DNA of 64,000 nucleotides from a virus. A program made the translations under genes and the position numbers. Positions 56,055-64,000 of the stretch are shown here, in pieces (the stretch's first letter is position 1; every line of letters starts with the position of its first letter). The stretch lies in the IMG/VR virus record IMGVR_UViG_3300005613_000020, positions 32,885-96,884 of that record. One strand, 5' to 3'. The notes beneath the pieces were generated by a model. That model did no database searches. It was not told the origin of the DNA and worked only from the letters and a program-made list of their open reading frames with translations.

Positions 56055-56916
56055 TCGGCATTACCACCTTTCCAATACTAGCCCTCTCACAAGCACTTGA
56101 ATAGTAACATCTGCTTATTGTACATGGACTACACTTTGTTGGAATTTGACCAGACTTTATGCACTTCAGTACATAATTCATCTTCTTGAATATCTTGTCT
56201 AACAACTTCTTACTTTCGTATCTACCCCCCTCTGAAGACTCTGAAATAACATTTCCTTCATCGTCAAGTGTAACCAAAAAATATAAGTCGCCCTGATTAT
56301 CCTTACACTCATAAATCAACCATCCTTCTTTCATCTCTAGTGCATACATATACAAAACTAGTTGTTCTAAGTGCTCTTGTTTTGGACCGTCTTTTCTGAT
56401 AGATCTGTATCCATTTGCGTTTATTGATTTGATTTCTCCTACATATAGAATCCCATCTATATCAATAATTGAATCAAGTCTTCCTTTCATAGGTGGATTG
56501 TCTATTGAAACCTGCTTCTCTGATGATGTTTGTAAACCAGCTTCTTCCATCTCTGTCTGTAACCTCTCATGAACATAATCACCGTTTTCCATCCTAGTAA
56601 GTCCTAGAACATCTGGGGGTCCAGTAAGATTCAGAGACATCAAATAGAGTACCCTAGCCTGATACCCACAAGCACTAGCTGCAAAGTACTTGAATTCGCT
56701 AGCCTTTCTAACTGGTCTTGTCCTTTTCTTTATCTTCTTCTCTCTATACTTGTGAATTGCATCTTTCAAAATAGTTGCTCTTCCTACTATCTCTTTATCA
56801 TCTATTTCTTTTTTTACGCCCTTTGGCTTTGATTTCTTTCTCATGATAGACGGTTTTATTTTCATTGTAGTAGGCTTTTTCTTGTACGTCTGTAGCAATC
56901 CAGTCAACTCGTTCAT
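56047..56916 (-). CDS. Cas4/RecB-like PD-(D/E)XK exonuclease
   Basis: A 289-residue protein. After a basic N-terminus comes a first Cys (ASACGYQARVLYL), then GDYVHERLQ, the nuclease core MKGRLDSIIDIDGILYVGEIKS (Asp and Glu-x-Lys), QHLEQL-like QEHLEQLVLYMYAL, and a C-terminal Cys cluster (CSPCTISRCYYSSAC). The four-Cys arrangement is typical of the iron-sulfur cluster in Cas4/AddB-type nucleases. There is no CRISPR array or Cas1 here, so a role in phage recombination with the RecA-like protein is more likely. Confidence 0.82.
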   Translation of the reverse strand: MNELTGLLQTYKKKPTTMKIKPSIMRKKSKPKGVKKEIDDKEIVGRATILKDAIHKYREKKIKKRTRPVRKASEFKYFAASACGYQARVLYLMSLNLTGPPDVLGLTRMENGDYVHERLQTEMEEAGLQTSSEKQVSIDNPPMKGRLDSIIDIDGILYVGEIKSINANGYRSIRKDGPKQEHLEQLVLYMYALEMKEGWLIYECKDNQGDLYFLVTLDDEGNVISESSEGGRYESKKLLDKIFKKMNYVLKCIKSGQIPTKCSPCTISRCYYSSACERASIGKVVMPNV

Positions 56917-57260
56917 AGTACCCCCTTAGTTCTAGGCATAAATCCGCCTCTTCTTACTTCAGCCGACTCATACCAATGCTCTATAAATCCTAATATCTTC
57001 TGTGTCACTTCTTCCTTGTTCTTCATCTCGGTATCGTATATTCGTAGTATGGGTATGTTGTACTTCTGCATTATGAAATTATCTCTTTTTCTATCTCGAC
57101 CCTTCATATGAGTAACCTTTGAATCAGCTTCAAATCCTATGTGACAATCATACTCATAACAGTCTAGAGAATAGGGCTCTACCTGAACCTCAGTCTCTAC
57201 CATCAATCCTATTTCATTCAGTATCTCTACAAGCTTCTTGTGATTCTTTGATATCATCAT
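56913..57260 (-). CDS. Vsr/DUF559-like endonuclease
   Basis: A 115-residue PD-(D/E)XK-fold protein: VQVEPYSLDCYEYDCHIGFE, then ADSKVTHMKGRDRKRDNFIM, then QKYNIPILRIYDTE. This is the compact very-short-patch-repair fold with an Asp and a Glu-x-Asp-x-Lys set. It may nick DNA or act in recombination. It overlaps both neighbours by four bases. Confidence 0.65.
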   Translation of the reverse strand: MMISKNHKKLVEILNEIGLMVETEVQVEPYSLDCYEYDCHIGFEADSKVTHMKGRDRKRDNFIMQKYNIPILRIYDTEMKNKEEVTQKILGFIEHWYESAEVRRGGFMPRTKGVL

Positions 57261-58228
57261 TCTGATTCGGCTACCTCTTTTGACAATTTCTTGAAACTCT
57301 TTTCGTTGTCTAGAAAGTAATCCTCTACGGCTTGTCTTCCAAGCATCTTTCCGTTTGGAAAATCCTCAAACTGATAGTATGGACCCTTCTGAGTTATGAT
57401 ACCTAGATCAATAGCTCGTAGTATCGTCGATAGTATCAGATCCAACTTACCAGAAAACAGAAATGGTATCTCTGTCATAAGCTGAGGTCTATGAGTCTTA
57501 TTCTTCTCTGTAAACATCCTCATGTGGAATCCTAGCTTGTTCTTGTCTTTGTCCTTGATAAACGGACCCTTACTAACCCACAAAATGATTCCCGCAAAAT
57601 GTCTAAGACCTCTACCTCCAGGTTGGTTCTTTCCAGTCATTCCAGCCCACATTCCTATAGAATCTCTTTGCTGGTTTATCAGAAGTACGATGGTATCTCC
57701 TGTTATTTCTTGGGTTATCTTCCTAAGACCTTGATTTATCAACCTTGCCTGAGTACCTACCTGCTTCTGCTCCATATCAGCATCTTTCTCAGATAGTGGT
57801 AGAAGACCCGCTAAACTATCTACAACAACTAATCCAGTTCGTGCCTTTATCAACTCAACAGCTACATCAATTGCTTCTTCTCCAGATGATGTATCTGAAT
57901 AAATAAGATTTTCTGTATCTACTCCTATATTATTAGCCCACACAGGATCAAATGAATGCTCTACATCTATCAATGCTGTGGTCAATCCTGCTCTCTGAGC
58001 AGATGCTATTACTAACTGTGACAGGAATGACTTTCCTCCTGATTCCTCTCCAGAGAAACACGTTATTCGTCTAAAAGGCAATCCTCCACCAAGTATTTCA
58101 TCAAGAGGAGGAACCTCTGTTCTAAGACGCTTTATGATAAGTTCTTCGTCTGATCCTGCCATCATCCTAGCTGATTTAACAGCCTTAGAAACATGATTCA
58201 TTATGTCTTGCATATCGCTATCTGTCAT
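57257..58228 (-). CDS. RecA/UvsX-like recombinase
   Basis: About 323 residues from MTDSDMQDIMNHVSKAV (ATG at 58228, overlapping the upstream stop). Walker A-like FSGEESGGKSFLSQLV, Walker B LVVVDSLAGLLP, L1/L2-type loop INQQRDSIGMWAGMTGKNQP plus GGRGLRHFA. The C-terminus is short. It would catalyse strand exchange for recombination-dependent replication and repair, working with the SSB, resolvase and nucleases nearby. Confidence 0.88.
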   Translation of the reverse strand: MTDSDMQDIMNHVSKAVKSARMMAGSDEELIIKRLRTEVPPLDEILGGGLPFRRITCFSGEESGGKSFLSQLVIASAQRAGLTTALIDVEHSFDPVWANNIGVDTENLIYSDTSSGEEAIDVAVELIKARTGLVVVDSLAGLLPLSEKDADMEQKQVGTQARLINQGLRKITQEITGDTIVLLINQQRDSIGMWAGMTGKNQPGGRGLRHFAGIILWVSKGPFIKDKDKNKLGFHMRMFTEKNKTHRPQLMTEIPFLFSGKLDLILSTILRAIDLGIITQKGPYYQFEDFPNGKMLGRQAVEDYFLDNEKSFKKLSKEVAESE

Positions 58229-58427
58229 TTGCCATTTCCTCTTTCGCCTTGGCGATAGCTGCGCGAGCAATATGCACCATTCCTTCTGGATTAGTATAGT
58301 CAGGCTTATTTGTTATCTGCTCCAATGCCTTAACCAGCTCATTTATGAGAGATTGCTTCTCTTCACACCATTGGCAATATGGGATACTATCTTGGTCCAT
58401 CATTGAATCAAACATGCTATGTTTCAT
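58218..58427 (-). CDS. Small hypothetical protein, about 69 aa
   Basis: MKHSMFDSMMDQDSIPYCQW, a CxxC pair (CQWC), then a helical part (LINELVKALEQITNKP, HIARAAIAKAKEE). ATG at 58427 with a perfect AGGAGG site. Function unknown. Confidence 0.55.
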   Translation of the reverse strand: MKHSMFDSMMDQDSIPYCQWCEEKQSLINELVKALEQITNKPDYTNPEGMVHIARAAIAKAKEEMANDR

Positions 58428-58435
58428 AAATCCTC

Positions 58436-60832
58436 CTAATCTGCCTTCTTTCCTACCCATCTTTGATCAACCTCTACATCAGGATTAAGCACGAGTCCGT
58501 CCAATTCCTTGATAGGCTTCTTCATTTCAGACAGTATGATCTCTTTTGCTTCCTCTACGCAATCATCTGACACTTCAGCTAAGATAGCATCATGATGTGT
58601 AAACAACACATTAGCGTCCATATTTTTAAACCGATTATCTATATCAATCAACGAAAAATGTAATTTGTCTGAAGTACTTCCTTGAACCCTAGCATTAACT
58701 GCTTGTCTAAGCATTTCCCTAACTTGTGGCATCTTCATATTTGCGTTATCAGGAAAATCAAAATGTCTCCTTCTTCCAAAACAATTCTCTACATACGTAT
58801 TTTGTAAGCAATACATCCTAGTCTCATTAATCCATTGACTGTACTTACGAAACTCCAAAAAGTAGTTCCTTATAATATCCTTAGCCTCTTGTACGCTACA
58901 TTTCAACTCGTCAGATAATCCAAATTCTGTCATACCATACGCGATACCGAAGTTTACTTTCTTTGCTCTTCTTCTATACTCTGGATCTGCTACCTCTCGT
59001 TTCTTCTTTTCATCCCAGTGAGTTGGTGAATTCAAAACTGTTCTAGCAACTACATCATGCAAGTCTTCTGATACAGCTTCCTTGAATACCTCATCATTTG
59101 AGTAATATGCAGCTACCCACAATTCCGCCTGAGAGTAATCAGCAGCTATTATCTTGTATCCAGGAGGTGCAAAAATAAGACCTCTCATAAATTCCGTGTC
59201 AGGCATGTTCTGCAAGGTAGGATCTCCATAAGTAACCCTTCCTGTAGTTGCTCCATTAATACGCGCTATAGGATGAACTCTATTGTTGGAATCTAGAAAC
59301 TGATACAATCCTGTTGTGTCATCTCCTAAGAAGGATAGCTCTTTTTCTTTTTTCTTGAAAGCCTTCAAGTCAACTATCATTAAATGTTCTATACTATCTT
59401 TCTTTGTTCTACTAAGAAGCTCTGTTAGCACATCTGATGTTACCTGCGGAACCCCCTTTGGTGTCTTGCTTATTACTGGAAGACCCATATCTGAAAATAA
59501 CTCCTTACTAAGTTGCGACGTAGACCTAATATTAATATCAGGATCTTCCATACGTTCTTTTATTACAGACTCTAACTCCAAATTTTCCTGTACTGTCATC
59601 TCATATGCTTCTTCTAGCCTATCTGTATCAATCAGTACTCCACGTAGCTCTGCTTCTAGAAACACTCTTATCAATGGTTCAGTAAACTTCCAATAGAACT
59701 TGTCTAAACCTTCTAACGCTACCTGCCTATACATCTCCCTACCAACCCTACTTGTAGCATCTACATCTCTTGCAAGATAACTCCACAATAAATCAGGATC
59801 AACTGTTGAAAATCCAAACTTCTTCTCGTTCCTTGGTATCTTGTCAGTAAAATCATCCTTGTATGGAGTCATGTTCGTGTACTTCTTTGTTGCAAAGTCT
59901 AAACTGTGTGGTTCGTCCTCATGAACCAAGTGATGTAATAGACTCGTATCTAAAATTCTTCCTTTAAGTTCAAACCCAAACTTGTGTTTTAGGAACCTCA
60001 TATCAAACTTTATATTTGCGCCAATCCATGTATACTCATTACTAAATATTCTTTCTAAACCGTCCATTATTGTTTTTGTGTCTTCTTCGTTCCATGTTTG
60101 GCAACAATGCTTACCAAGTAATGGAACTACGTACCCTGTTCTTGGCTTTGGAGAAAATCCAATCGCTAAAACTTCACTAGTAATCCAACTAAATCCTGAT
60201 GTTTCTAAGTCAACAGATACTATCTTTGTGCTATCTAGCTGTTCTTCTATCCATTGAATGTCATCAGGAAATATAACTTTGTAGTCTGTGTCTTCAGCCT
60301 CTCGTTCTCCGTTCACATATACAGCTGCGCTATTAAAATCGTCTAGTGCTTTGCCGTACAACTTCTGATCTCTCAATATTGCCGCCGGGTGTATCGTTGA
60401 AATTAGTGGTACATCAGGAAATTCAGACCAAGACTCTTGTAGTCCGTGCTTCTTTGTTATACCTCCCTCAATTCCAGTAGAAGCATAAAAAGCATAGTTA
60501 CCAAGAGATATTATCACCTTTGGGTTAAGCCCCTCAATCTTCTTCTTGACGTTATCCATGCAGCAATCAACGTATGGGTAATCGGCCTTTTTCGACTTTG
60601 GCCGACACCCCAATACGTTTACTATATAACAATCATCTCGTGAAAGACCAGCCTTCTCTAGTATCTCGTGCAACAAGTGTCCAGCCCTTCCTATGAATGG
60701 AACTCCTTCTTTCTCCTCATTATATCCAGGACTCTCACCAAGTATGAGGATAGGAGCATTTACATCTCCATGTCCAGGCATGTTGTTTATGTTCGATTCA
60801 GTATTAAGCGGACACTTAAAGCACTTTGACAT
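58436..60832 (-). CDS. DNA polymerase, family A, fused to a uracil-DNA glycosylase-like domain
   Basis: 798 residues. Residues 1-175 form a family 4/5 UDG-like domain: Cys pair near the start (CFKCPL), LGESPGYNEEKEGVPFIG, VLGCRPK, ISLGNYAFYAS, ISTIHPAAIL. Residues 190-370 form the 3'-5' exonuclease: VSVDLETSGF, ANIKFDMRFL, YLARDVDAT. The polymerase follows: motif A AADYSQAELWVAAY, motif B RRAKKVNFGIAYGM, motif C LFTHHDAILAEV. It is the replicative polymerase. The Glu that usually follows His-Asp in motif C is Ala. Similar UDG-polymerase fusions are known in some phages, as I recall for SPO1-like ones. Confidence 0.9.
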   Translation of the reverse strand: MSKCFKCPLNTESNINNMPGHGDVNAPILILGESPGYNEEKEGVPFIGRAGHLLHEILEKAGLSRDDCYIVNVLGCRPKSKKADYPYVDCCMDNVKKKIEGLNPKVIISLGNYAFYASTGIEGGITKKHGLQESWSEFPDVPLISTIHPAAILRDQKLYGKALDDFNSAAVYVNGEREAEDTDYKVIFPDDIQWIEEQLDSTKIVSVDLETSGFSWITSEVLAIGFSPKPRTGYVVPLLGKHCCQTWNEEDTKTIMDGLERIFSNEYTWIGANIKFDMRFLKHKFGFELKGRILDTSLLHHLVHEDEPHSLDFATKKYTNMTPYKDDFTDKIPRNEKKFGFSTVDPDLLWSYLARDVDATSRVGREMYRQVALEGLDKFYWKFTEPLIRVFLEAELRGVLIDTDRLEEAYEMTVQENLELESVIKERMEDPDINIRSTSQLSKELFSDMGLPVISKTPKGVPQVTSDVLTELLSRTKKDSIEHLMIVDLKAFKKKEKELSFLGDDTTGLYQFLDSNNRVHPIARINGATTGRVTYGDPTLQNMPDTEFMRGLIFAPPGYKIIAADYSQAELWVAAYYSNDEVFKEAVSEDLHDVVARTVLNSPTHWDEKKKREVADPEYRRRAKKVNFGIAYGMTEFGLSDELKCSVQEAKDIIRNYFLEFRKYSQWINETRMYCLQNTYVENCFGRRRHFDFPDNANMKMPQVREMLRQAVNARVQGSTSDKLHFSLIDIDNRFKNMDANVLFTHHDAILAEVSDDCVEEAKEIILSEMKKPIKELDGLVLNPDVEVDQRWVGKKAD

Positions 60833-60837
60833 ACCAT

Positions 60838-61443
60838 TTATCCTAACTTTGATCCTACCTCATCGTTTCCGTGGCTCTTTCTACATTGGAACACTTCAGA
60901 CATTGTGGGAAATTCTGCACCACAAATCTTACATGTAAACAATCTACCAGCAGCCTTCTTGCTTTCCTCAGCCTTCTTAGTAACCTTCTTGACTTTTTTG
61001 GGTTCTGGCTCTTTGGTTTCCTCCACCTTTTCTGGTTCAGGTTCAACTACCTCTTTCTTATCTACCTTTTTATATGTTTTCTTTGCAGTCTTCTTAGGTT
61101 TTGGTGTCTCTACTACTTGCCCTGGTTGATCAGAATGTTGTTTAAGATGTTGTATCACTACGTCCTTTATGTTTGCCTGTTCCTTCATAAGCTTCTCAAG
61201 CGTCTTATTGAATGATTCTCTCAACTCAGGAACTTCATCAGATATAAGAGTTACAACCTCTTCTTTTAGCTGATTTGATCCAGCCTCAAAGATAACGTGT
61301 ATTGCTTGCCCAGCTTCCTCAAGCTGTTTTCCCACATCTCCGTCTGTGTCGATACCTAATATACCTACCTCTGGCCTAATATATGACCTAGTAGAATCAT
61401 CTATTGGCAACGTCAAACCTATTCTTACGTCTATTTTTGGCAT
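60838..61443 (-). CDS. Zinc-finger protein of the replisome region
   Basis: A 201-residue protein: a folded N-terminus (VRIGLTLPIDDSTRSYIRPE), coiled segment (ELRESFNKTLEKLMKEQ), a Lys/Pro/Glu-rich linker (PEPEKVEETKEPEPKKVKK) and a C2H2-like finger at the end (FTCKICGAEFPTMSEVFQCR). Located between the SSB-like and polymerase genes, so it may bind DNA at the fork. Not recognised. Confidence 0.6.
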   Translation of the reverse strand: MPKIDVRIGLTLPIDDSTRSYIRPEVGILGIDTDGDVGKQLEEAGQAIHVIFEAGSNQLKEEVVTLISDEVPELRESFNKTLEKLMKEQANIKDVVIQHLKQHSDQPGQVVETPKPKKTAKKTYKKVDKKEVVEPEPEKVEETKEPEPKKVKKVTKKAEESKKAAGRLFTCKICGAEFPTMSEVFQCRKSHGNDEVGSKLG

Positions 61444-61449
61444 AATATA

Positions 61450-62301
61450 CTATCCCTCCATTAACTGTTTTAAAAGCTTATCTGTTCCAACAGGAGTATC
61501 TTCAAGTTCTTCCTCTTCATCAACGTCTTCTTTCTCCTCTACAGCAGCTTCTTCTGGTTCTTGGTCATTGTCCTTCTTTGATGAAGCCTCTTTCTTACGC
61601 TTATTCAATTCCTCTTGAGCTTTGGATAATTCACTATCCCAATCTGGGTCCTTCTCTTCCTTGACCTCATCATTTCCAGGAGCTTTAGGCCAAGTCTCAC
61701 ATACATCCTCAAGAGCATAAGGAATTTCAGCTTCAGTATACTCAAAGTCGCTTGGAGCTTCCGGCAATAACTCATAGTTTGTGTTTTCCATCTTTGCACC
61801 CGACCTTATCCAAGTGTAATCCCTGTCCATAAGGCTTCCGTAGGTCTGATACAAAGTCATAAGCTTATTCGTAAGGTACTTGCCCTTACCAGGACCCATA
61901 CGTAGAACACGAACATCGTTAACTGATTGCTTGTAATAAGTCTTTTCGCCTACCTTTACAATTTCAATCTTATCCAAGTCAATATTATCTCCTTCAGGAA
62001 TGCTCGTCTTAAGGATATGGTAAACATAAACCCAAGCGTGCCACTTTAGGTTCTTCTTATTCTGCTGGACGCACAATTCACAATCTTCGCCTAGCATTGA
62101 CCTACAAAAAACTTCTTTTCGATATGTCTTCTCTGGTATAGGAACACTGTGGTATAAAGCCCTTACAACTTCATCCCCTTCAGTCAAAAACCTGATCTTA
62201 GCTCTCTCTCCATCCTTTAGTCTAAGAGATTTAATCCAATTTGATCCCCCATAATCTTCCCCACCTACATTCAACCCGTACATAAAACCCTTTTTCGCCA
62301 T
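61450..62301 (-). CDS. Single-stranded DNA-binding protein, gp32-like type
   Basis: A 283-residue protein with an OB-like core: GERAKIRFLTEGDEVVRAL, zinc-type CRSMLGEDCELC, WHAWVYVYHILKTS, DRDYTWIRSGAKMENTNYEL. The C-terminus is very acidic (EEKEDVDEEEELEDTPVG), as in SSBs that recruit partners through an acidic tail. It is encoded next to recombinase and polymerase genes. Confidence 0.72.
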   Translation of the reverse strand: MAKKGFMYGLNVGGEDYGGSNWIKSLRLKDGERAKIRFLTEGDEVVRALYHSVPIPEKTYRKEVFCRSMLGEDCELCVQQNKKNLKWHAWVYVYHILKTSIPEGDNIDLDKIEIVKVGEKTYYKQSVNDVRVLRMGPGKGKYLTNKLMTLYQTYGSLMDRDYTWIRSGAKMENTNYELLPEAPSDFEYTEAEIPYALEDVCETWPKAPGNDEVKEEKDPDWDSELSKAQEELNKRKKEASSKKDNDQEPEEAAVEEKEDVDEEEELEDTPVGTDKLLKQLMEG

Positions 62302-62317
62302 TACAATACCTCCTATA

Positions 62318-62809
62318 TTATGATCCTTCTAGTAAGAACTTGCACTTTTGTCTAAGATTATCTCTAATATAGTAATATTCTCGTTGTGATAATCCTAGAT
62401 CCTTTTCTATCTCATGTCTGTACCTTCCTTCTACTAACAACTCAGCATATCTAATCTCCGTCTCGCTAAGATTCCCTATAGGTAAAACATGCTCTAAACT
62501 ACTATCATCGTAATCCTCATAACATGATGTAAGATACACTAGTTCAGGTATATCAAAAACAAGCCTATTGAATTTCACTGCTCTACTATCTAATAGATTA
62601 ATTGCTCTATTAACAATAGACCTATGCAAATAGGTGTTAAAAGACACTCCCTTTTTCTCGTCGTACTTTTCCGAAGCATTCAATACAACAATACGCATTT
62701 CCTGATAAATATCCTCAAAGTCCATTCCTGATATGTGGTATTTTCTACACATGTCTCTAATCTTTTTATCCCATTTGTTAAGTATTTCCATCTTCTGATT
62801 CTCTGTCAT
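62318..62809 (-). CDS. Sigma-70-like RNA polymerase sigma factor
   Basis: A 163-residue protein. Region 2: DFEDIYQEMRIVVLNASEKY, then GVSFNTYLHRSIVNRAINLL. Region 4: LSETEIRYAELLVEGRYRHE, then DLGLSQREYYYIRDNLRQKC, an HTH. Region 3 is missing, as in compact phage and ECF-type factors. It may direct host polymerase to phage middle or late promoters, for example the TTTTGTA-N8-TATAATATA class. Confidence 0.75.
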   Translation of the reverse strand: MTENQKMEILNKWDKKIRDMCRKYHISGMDFEDIYQEMRIVVLNASEKYDEKKGVSFNTYLHRSIVNRAINLLDSRAVKFNRLVFDIPELVYLTSCYEDYDDSSLEHVLPIGNLSETEIRYAELLVEGRYRHEIEKDLGLSQREYYYIRDNLRQKCKFLLEGS

Positions 62810-63002
62810 CTTTTCTTTCCTTTTCTTTTGTCTCTTCGACTTTACCTACTACAAACTCATCCCAAAGATTTATGCATCGTTCAACTCTTTCACATTTGTC
62901 ACACCTATCGTTTGCTCGAAAAAAAGAACACTCATCAAGTAATTTGCATAAACGTTCCCACGCTTCAATTGATATTGGAGATAATTTTACTGTTTTCTTC
63001 AT
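62778..63002 (-). CDS. Cysteine-rich hypothetical protein
   Basis: About 74 residues from MKKTVKLSPISIEAWERLCK (ATG at 63002, overlapping the primase stop; site AGCGAGGA). Cys pattern CKLLDECSFFRANDRCDKCE suggests metal binding. The tail is charged and overlaps the sigma gene by 32 bases. Function unknown. Confidence 0.6.
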   Translation of the reverse strand: MKKTVKLSPISIEAWERLCKLLDECSFFRANDRCDKCERVERCINLWDEFVVGKVEETKEKERKDDRESEDGNT

Positions 63003-63796
63003 GTAATCCTCGCTGAAAGATAGGACATACTGTTCGTTAAAACTTTGCACAACTCCTCCTTATTACATTCTTGAACGTCGTTCTTTTCTTTTGGCAAAAC
63101 TACCGTATCCACTCTTGCTCTATCCTTCAATAAATTAAATGCCCTCTTTGCAGCCTTCTTCCCAGCTTCGTCATTATCAAAACATAAAGTAACTTGTCTT
63201 GAAATATTTAGTATCATTGAAGCCTGTTTATCGCTCATATGAGAACCTAAAATTGAAACTGTGGACGTGAATCCATTCTGATGCATCCACACAGCATCTA
63301 AAGCTCCTTCTGTAACGTAAATACACTCTGATGAAATAGGACACTTATGTATACCAAACAAAACCTCCGAGATCTTTAACCCATAACTGTATTTGTATTT
63401 TGGATCTTCATCTATCGTTGTTCTTCCTATTGTTCCCCAAACATGGCCAGACCTATCTATAATCGGAATCATTACCCTATGTTTCTCTGGATCAAAAGAA
63501 ATAAAAAATGAAGCTATTGTTTCTTTTGTATATCCTCTTTTCTTCATGTAATTCATTCCAGGATCATTTACAGCTCTAGCAGATACTGTCTCATCTCCGC
63601 TTCCTACATTTCCACATAATGTAGGTTTTCCGAACCTTGATACCAAATCAGTTGCCCTTCCCCTCTTCTCACAACCAAAGCAATAGTACACATCTTTTTT
63701 CAAATTCATACTTAACGATGGATTTTTGTCTACATGACTAGGAAATGGACATAAGCACAAAAGCTCGTCTCCGCTAATACTTACTACTTCAATCAT
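62999..63796 (-). CDS. DNA primase, CHC2 zinc finger plus TOPRIM
   Basis: A 265-residue DnaG-type primase without helicase. Zinc finger: CLCPFPSHVDKNPSLSMN, then VYYCFGCEKRG. Middle: MNYMKKRGYTKETIASFFIS, VMIPIIDRSGHVWG. TOPRIM: IYVTEGALDAVWMHQNG with the catalytic Glu, then LCFDNDEAGKKAAKRAF with the DxD-type pair. It lays RNA primers. No DnaB-like helicase is seen in the window; it may lie further upstream. It overlaps the dCMP deaminase stop in an ATGA. Confidence 0.88.
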   Translation of the reverse strand: MIEVVSISGDELLCLCPFPSHVDKNPSLSMNLKKDVYYCFGCEKRGRATDLVSRFGKPTLCGNVGSGDETVSARAVNDPGMNYMKKRGYTKETIASFFISFDPEKHRVMIPIIDRSGHVWGTIGRTTIDEDPKYKYSYGLKISEVLFGIHKCPISSECIYVTEGALDAVWMHQNGFTSTVSILGSHMSDKQASMILNISRQVTLCFDNDEAGKKAAKRAFNLLKDRARVDTVVLPKEKNDVQECNKEELCKVLTNSMSYLSARIT

Positions 63797-64000
63797 ATAG
63801 CGGTCCTAACTAGTACTCCTGCATCCCTAAAAAGTTTAGAAGAAGAAATATACTTGTCGTACTCATATAATTGCTTGCAAACTACTTCTATTACTCCTGC
63901 ATTGATTATGTATCCCGCGCATGTTTTGCACGGAATCGGGCAAGAGCAATACAAGGTAGACCCCTCTACTGATACTCCAGCTCTAGATGCTGTAACAATA
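63793..64000 (-). CDS. Deoxycytidylate deaminase, C-terminal part (cut by window edge)
   Basis: The last 68 codons are present, ending with tga at 63793-63795. The segment STLYCSCPIPCKTCAGYIIN contains the zinc-ligand PCxxC of CDA/dCMP deaminases, followed by AGVIEVVCKQLYEYD and ending LFRDAGVLVRTAI. It would convert dCMP to dUMP, the substrate for thymidylate synthesis. The catalytic HAE part is beyond the window. Confidence 0.85.
   Translation of the reverse strand, partial: IVTASRAGVSVEGSTLYCSCPIPCKTCAGYIINAGVIEVVCKQLYEYDKYISSSKLFRDAGVLVRTAI

Noticed and set aside
56047-56916. Cas4-like gene as evidence of a CRISPR-Cas system
   Set aside because: No CRISPR array and no cas1, cas2 or effector gene are present; the neighbours are replication and recombination genes.

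Overview
This window is a 64 kb piece of a tailed-phage (Caudoviricetes) genome, most simply a siphovirus, with every recognisable gene on the minus strand. Transcription therefore runs from high to low coordinates. The phage calls rest on a complete chain of hallmark genes: terminase small and large subunits, portal, Mu-F/SPP1-gp7-like minor head protein, XkdF-like prohead protease, scaffold, HK97-fold major capsid protein, head-tail connector, tail tube, tail assembly chaperone with a -1 frameshift, tape measure and tail-tip proteins. The base composition is low-GC, ribosome binding sites are strong (AGGAGG-like), arginine codons are mostly AGA/AGG, several promoters look sigma70-like and the phage encodes its own sigma-like factor. 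All of this points to a bacterial host, perhaps Gram-positive-like, but the host cannot be named from the sequence. No integrase, tRNA, CRISPR array or clear endolysin was seen.

Layout in transcription order. (1) 64000-51359, replication and nucleotide metabolism: dCMP deaminase (cut by the window edge), primase, sigma-like factor, SSB-like protein, a UDG-DNA polymerase A fusion, RecA/UvsX, two PD-(D/E)XK nucleases (one Vsr-like, one Cas4-like), a P-loop kinase-like protein, a RuvC-like resolvase, class II ribonucleotide reductase and a C5-methyltransferase-like protein. A strongly folded ~200-nt RNA candidate with its own -10 element lies at 55114-55313. (2) 51051-43449, packaging: TerS, TerL, portal, minor head protein. 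(3) 43385-30328, accessory and head genes: phosphoesterase, HExxH protein, gp10-like protein, trypsin-like protease, a very long prohead protease, scaffold, capsid. (4) 30258-14583, a roughly 15 kb block of surface, fibre and adhesin-like genes placed between the capsid and connector genes. (5) 14595-3481, a further propeller-type fibre, connector, tail tube, chaperone, tape measure and tail tip. (6) 3460-36, small proteins, many with Cys pairs, and a DUF932 protein.

The most striking feature is the load of inteins and homing endonucleases. Four genes in a 16 kb stretch (terminase, portal, trypsin-like protease, prohead protease) each carry an in-frame intein of about 330-360 residues. Three of the four sit directly in catalytic motifs, and in the trypsin-like protease the catalytic serine itself is the +1 splicing residue. 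Two free-standing HNH endonucleases sit exactly at gene junctions in the tail region. The prohead protease is a polyprotein carrying methyltransferase and ParB-like modules. A short Pro/Trp-rich motif (GPPGPPP, then EW, then RRW) recurs between modules of this protein and of a second virion-region protein.

Regulation. Three sites share the pattern TTTTGTA-N8-TATAATATA, at least two of them fused to the T-tract of an intrinsic terminator. A strong TTGACG-N17-TATACT promoter precedes the scaffold/capsid operon and is followed by a terminator-like hairpin inside the leader. The capsid gene has a ~490-nt leader with repeated hairpin elements. G/C-rich hairpins flank the capsid-proximal genes.
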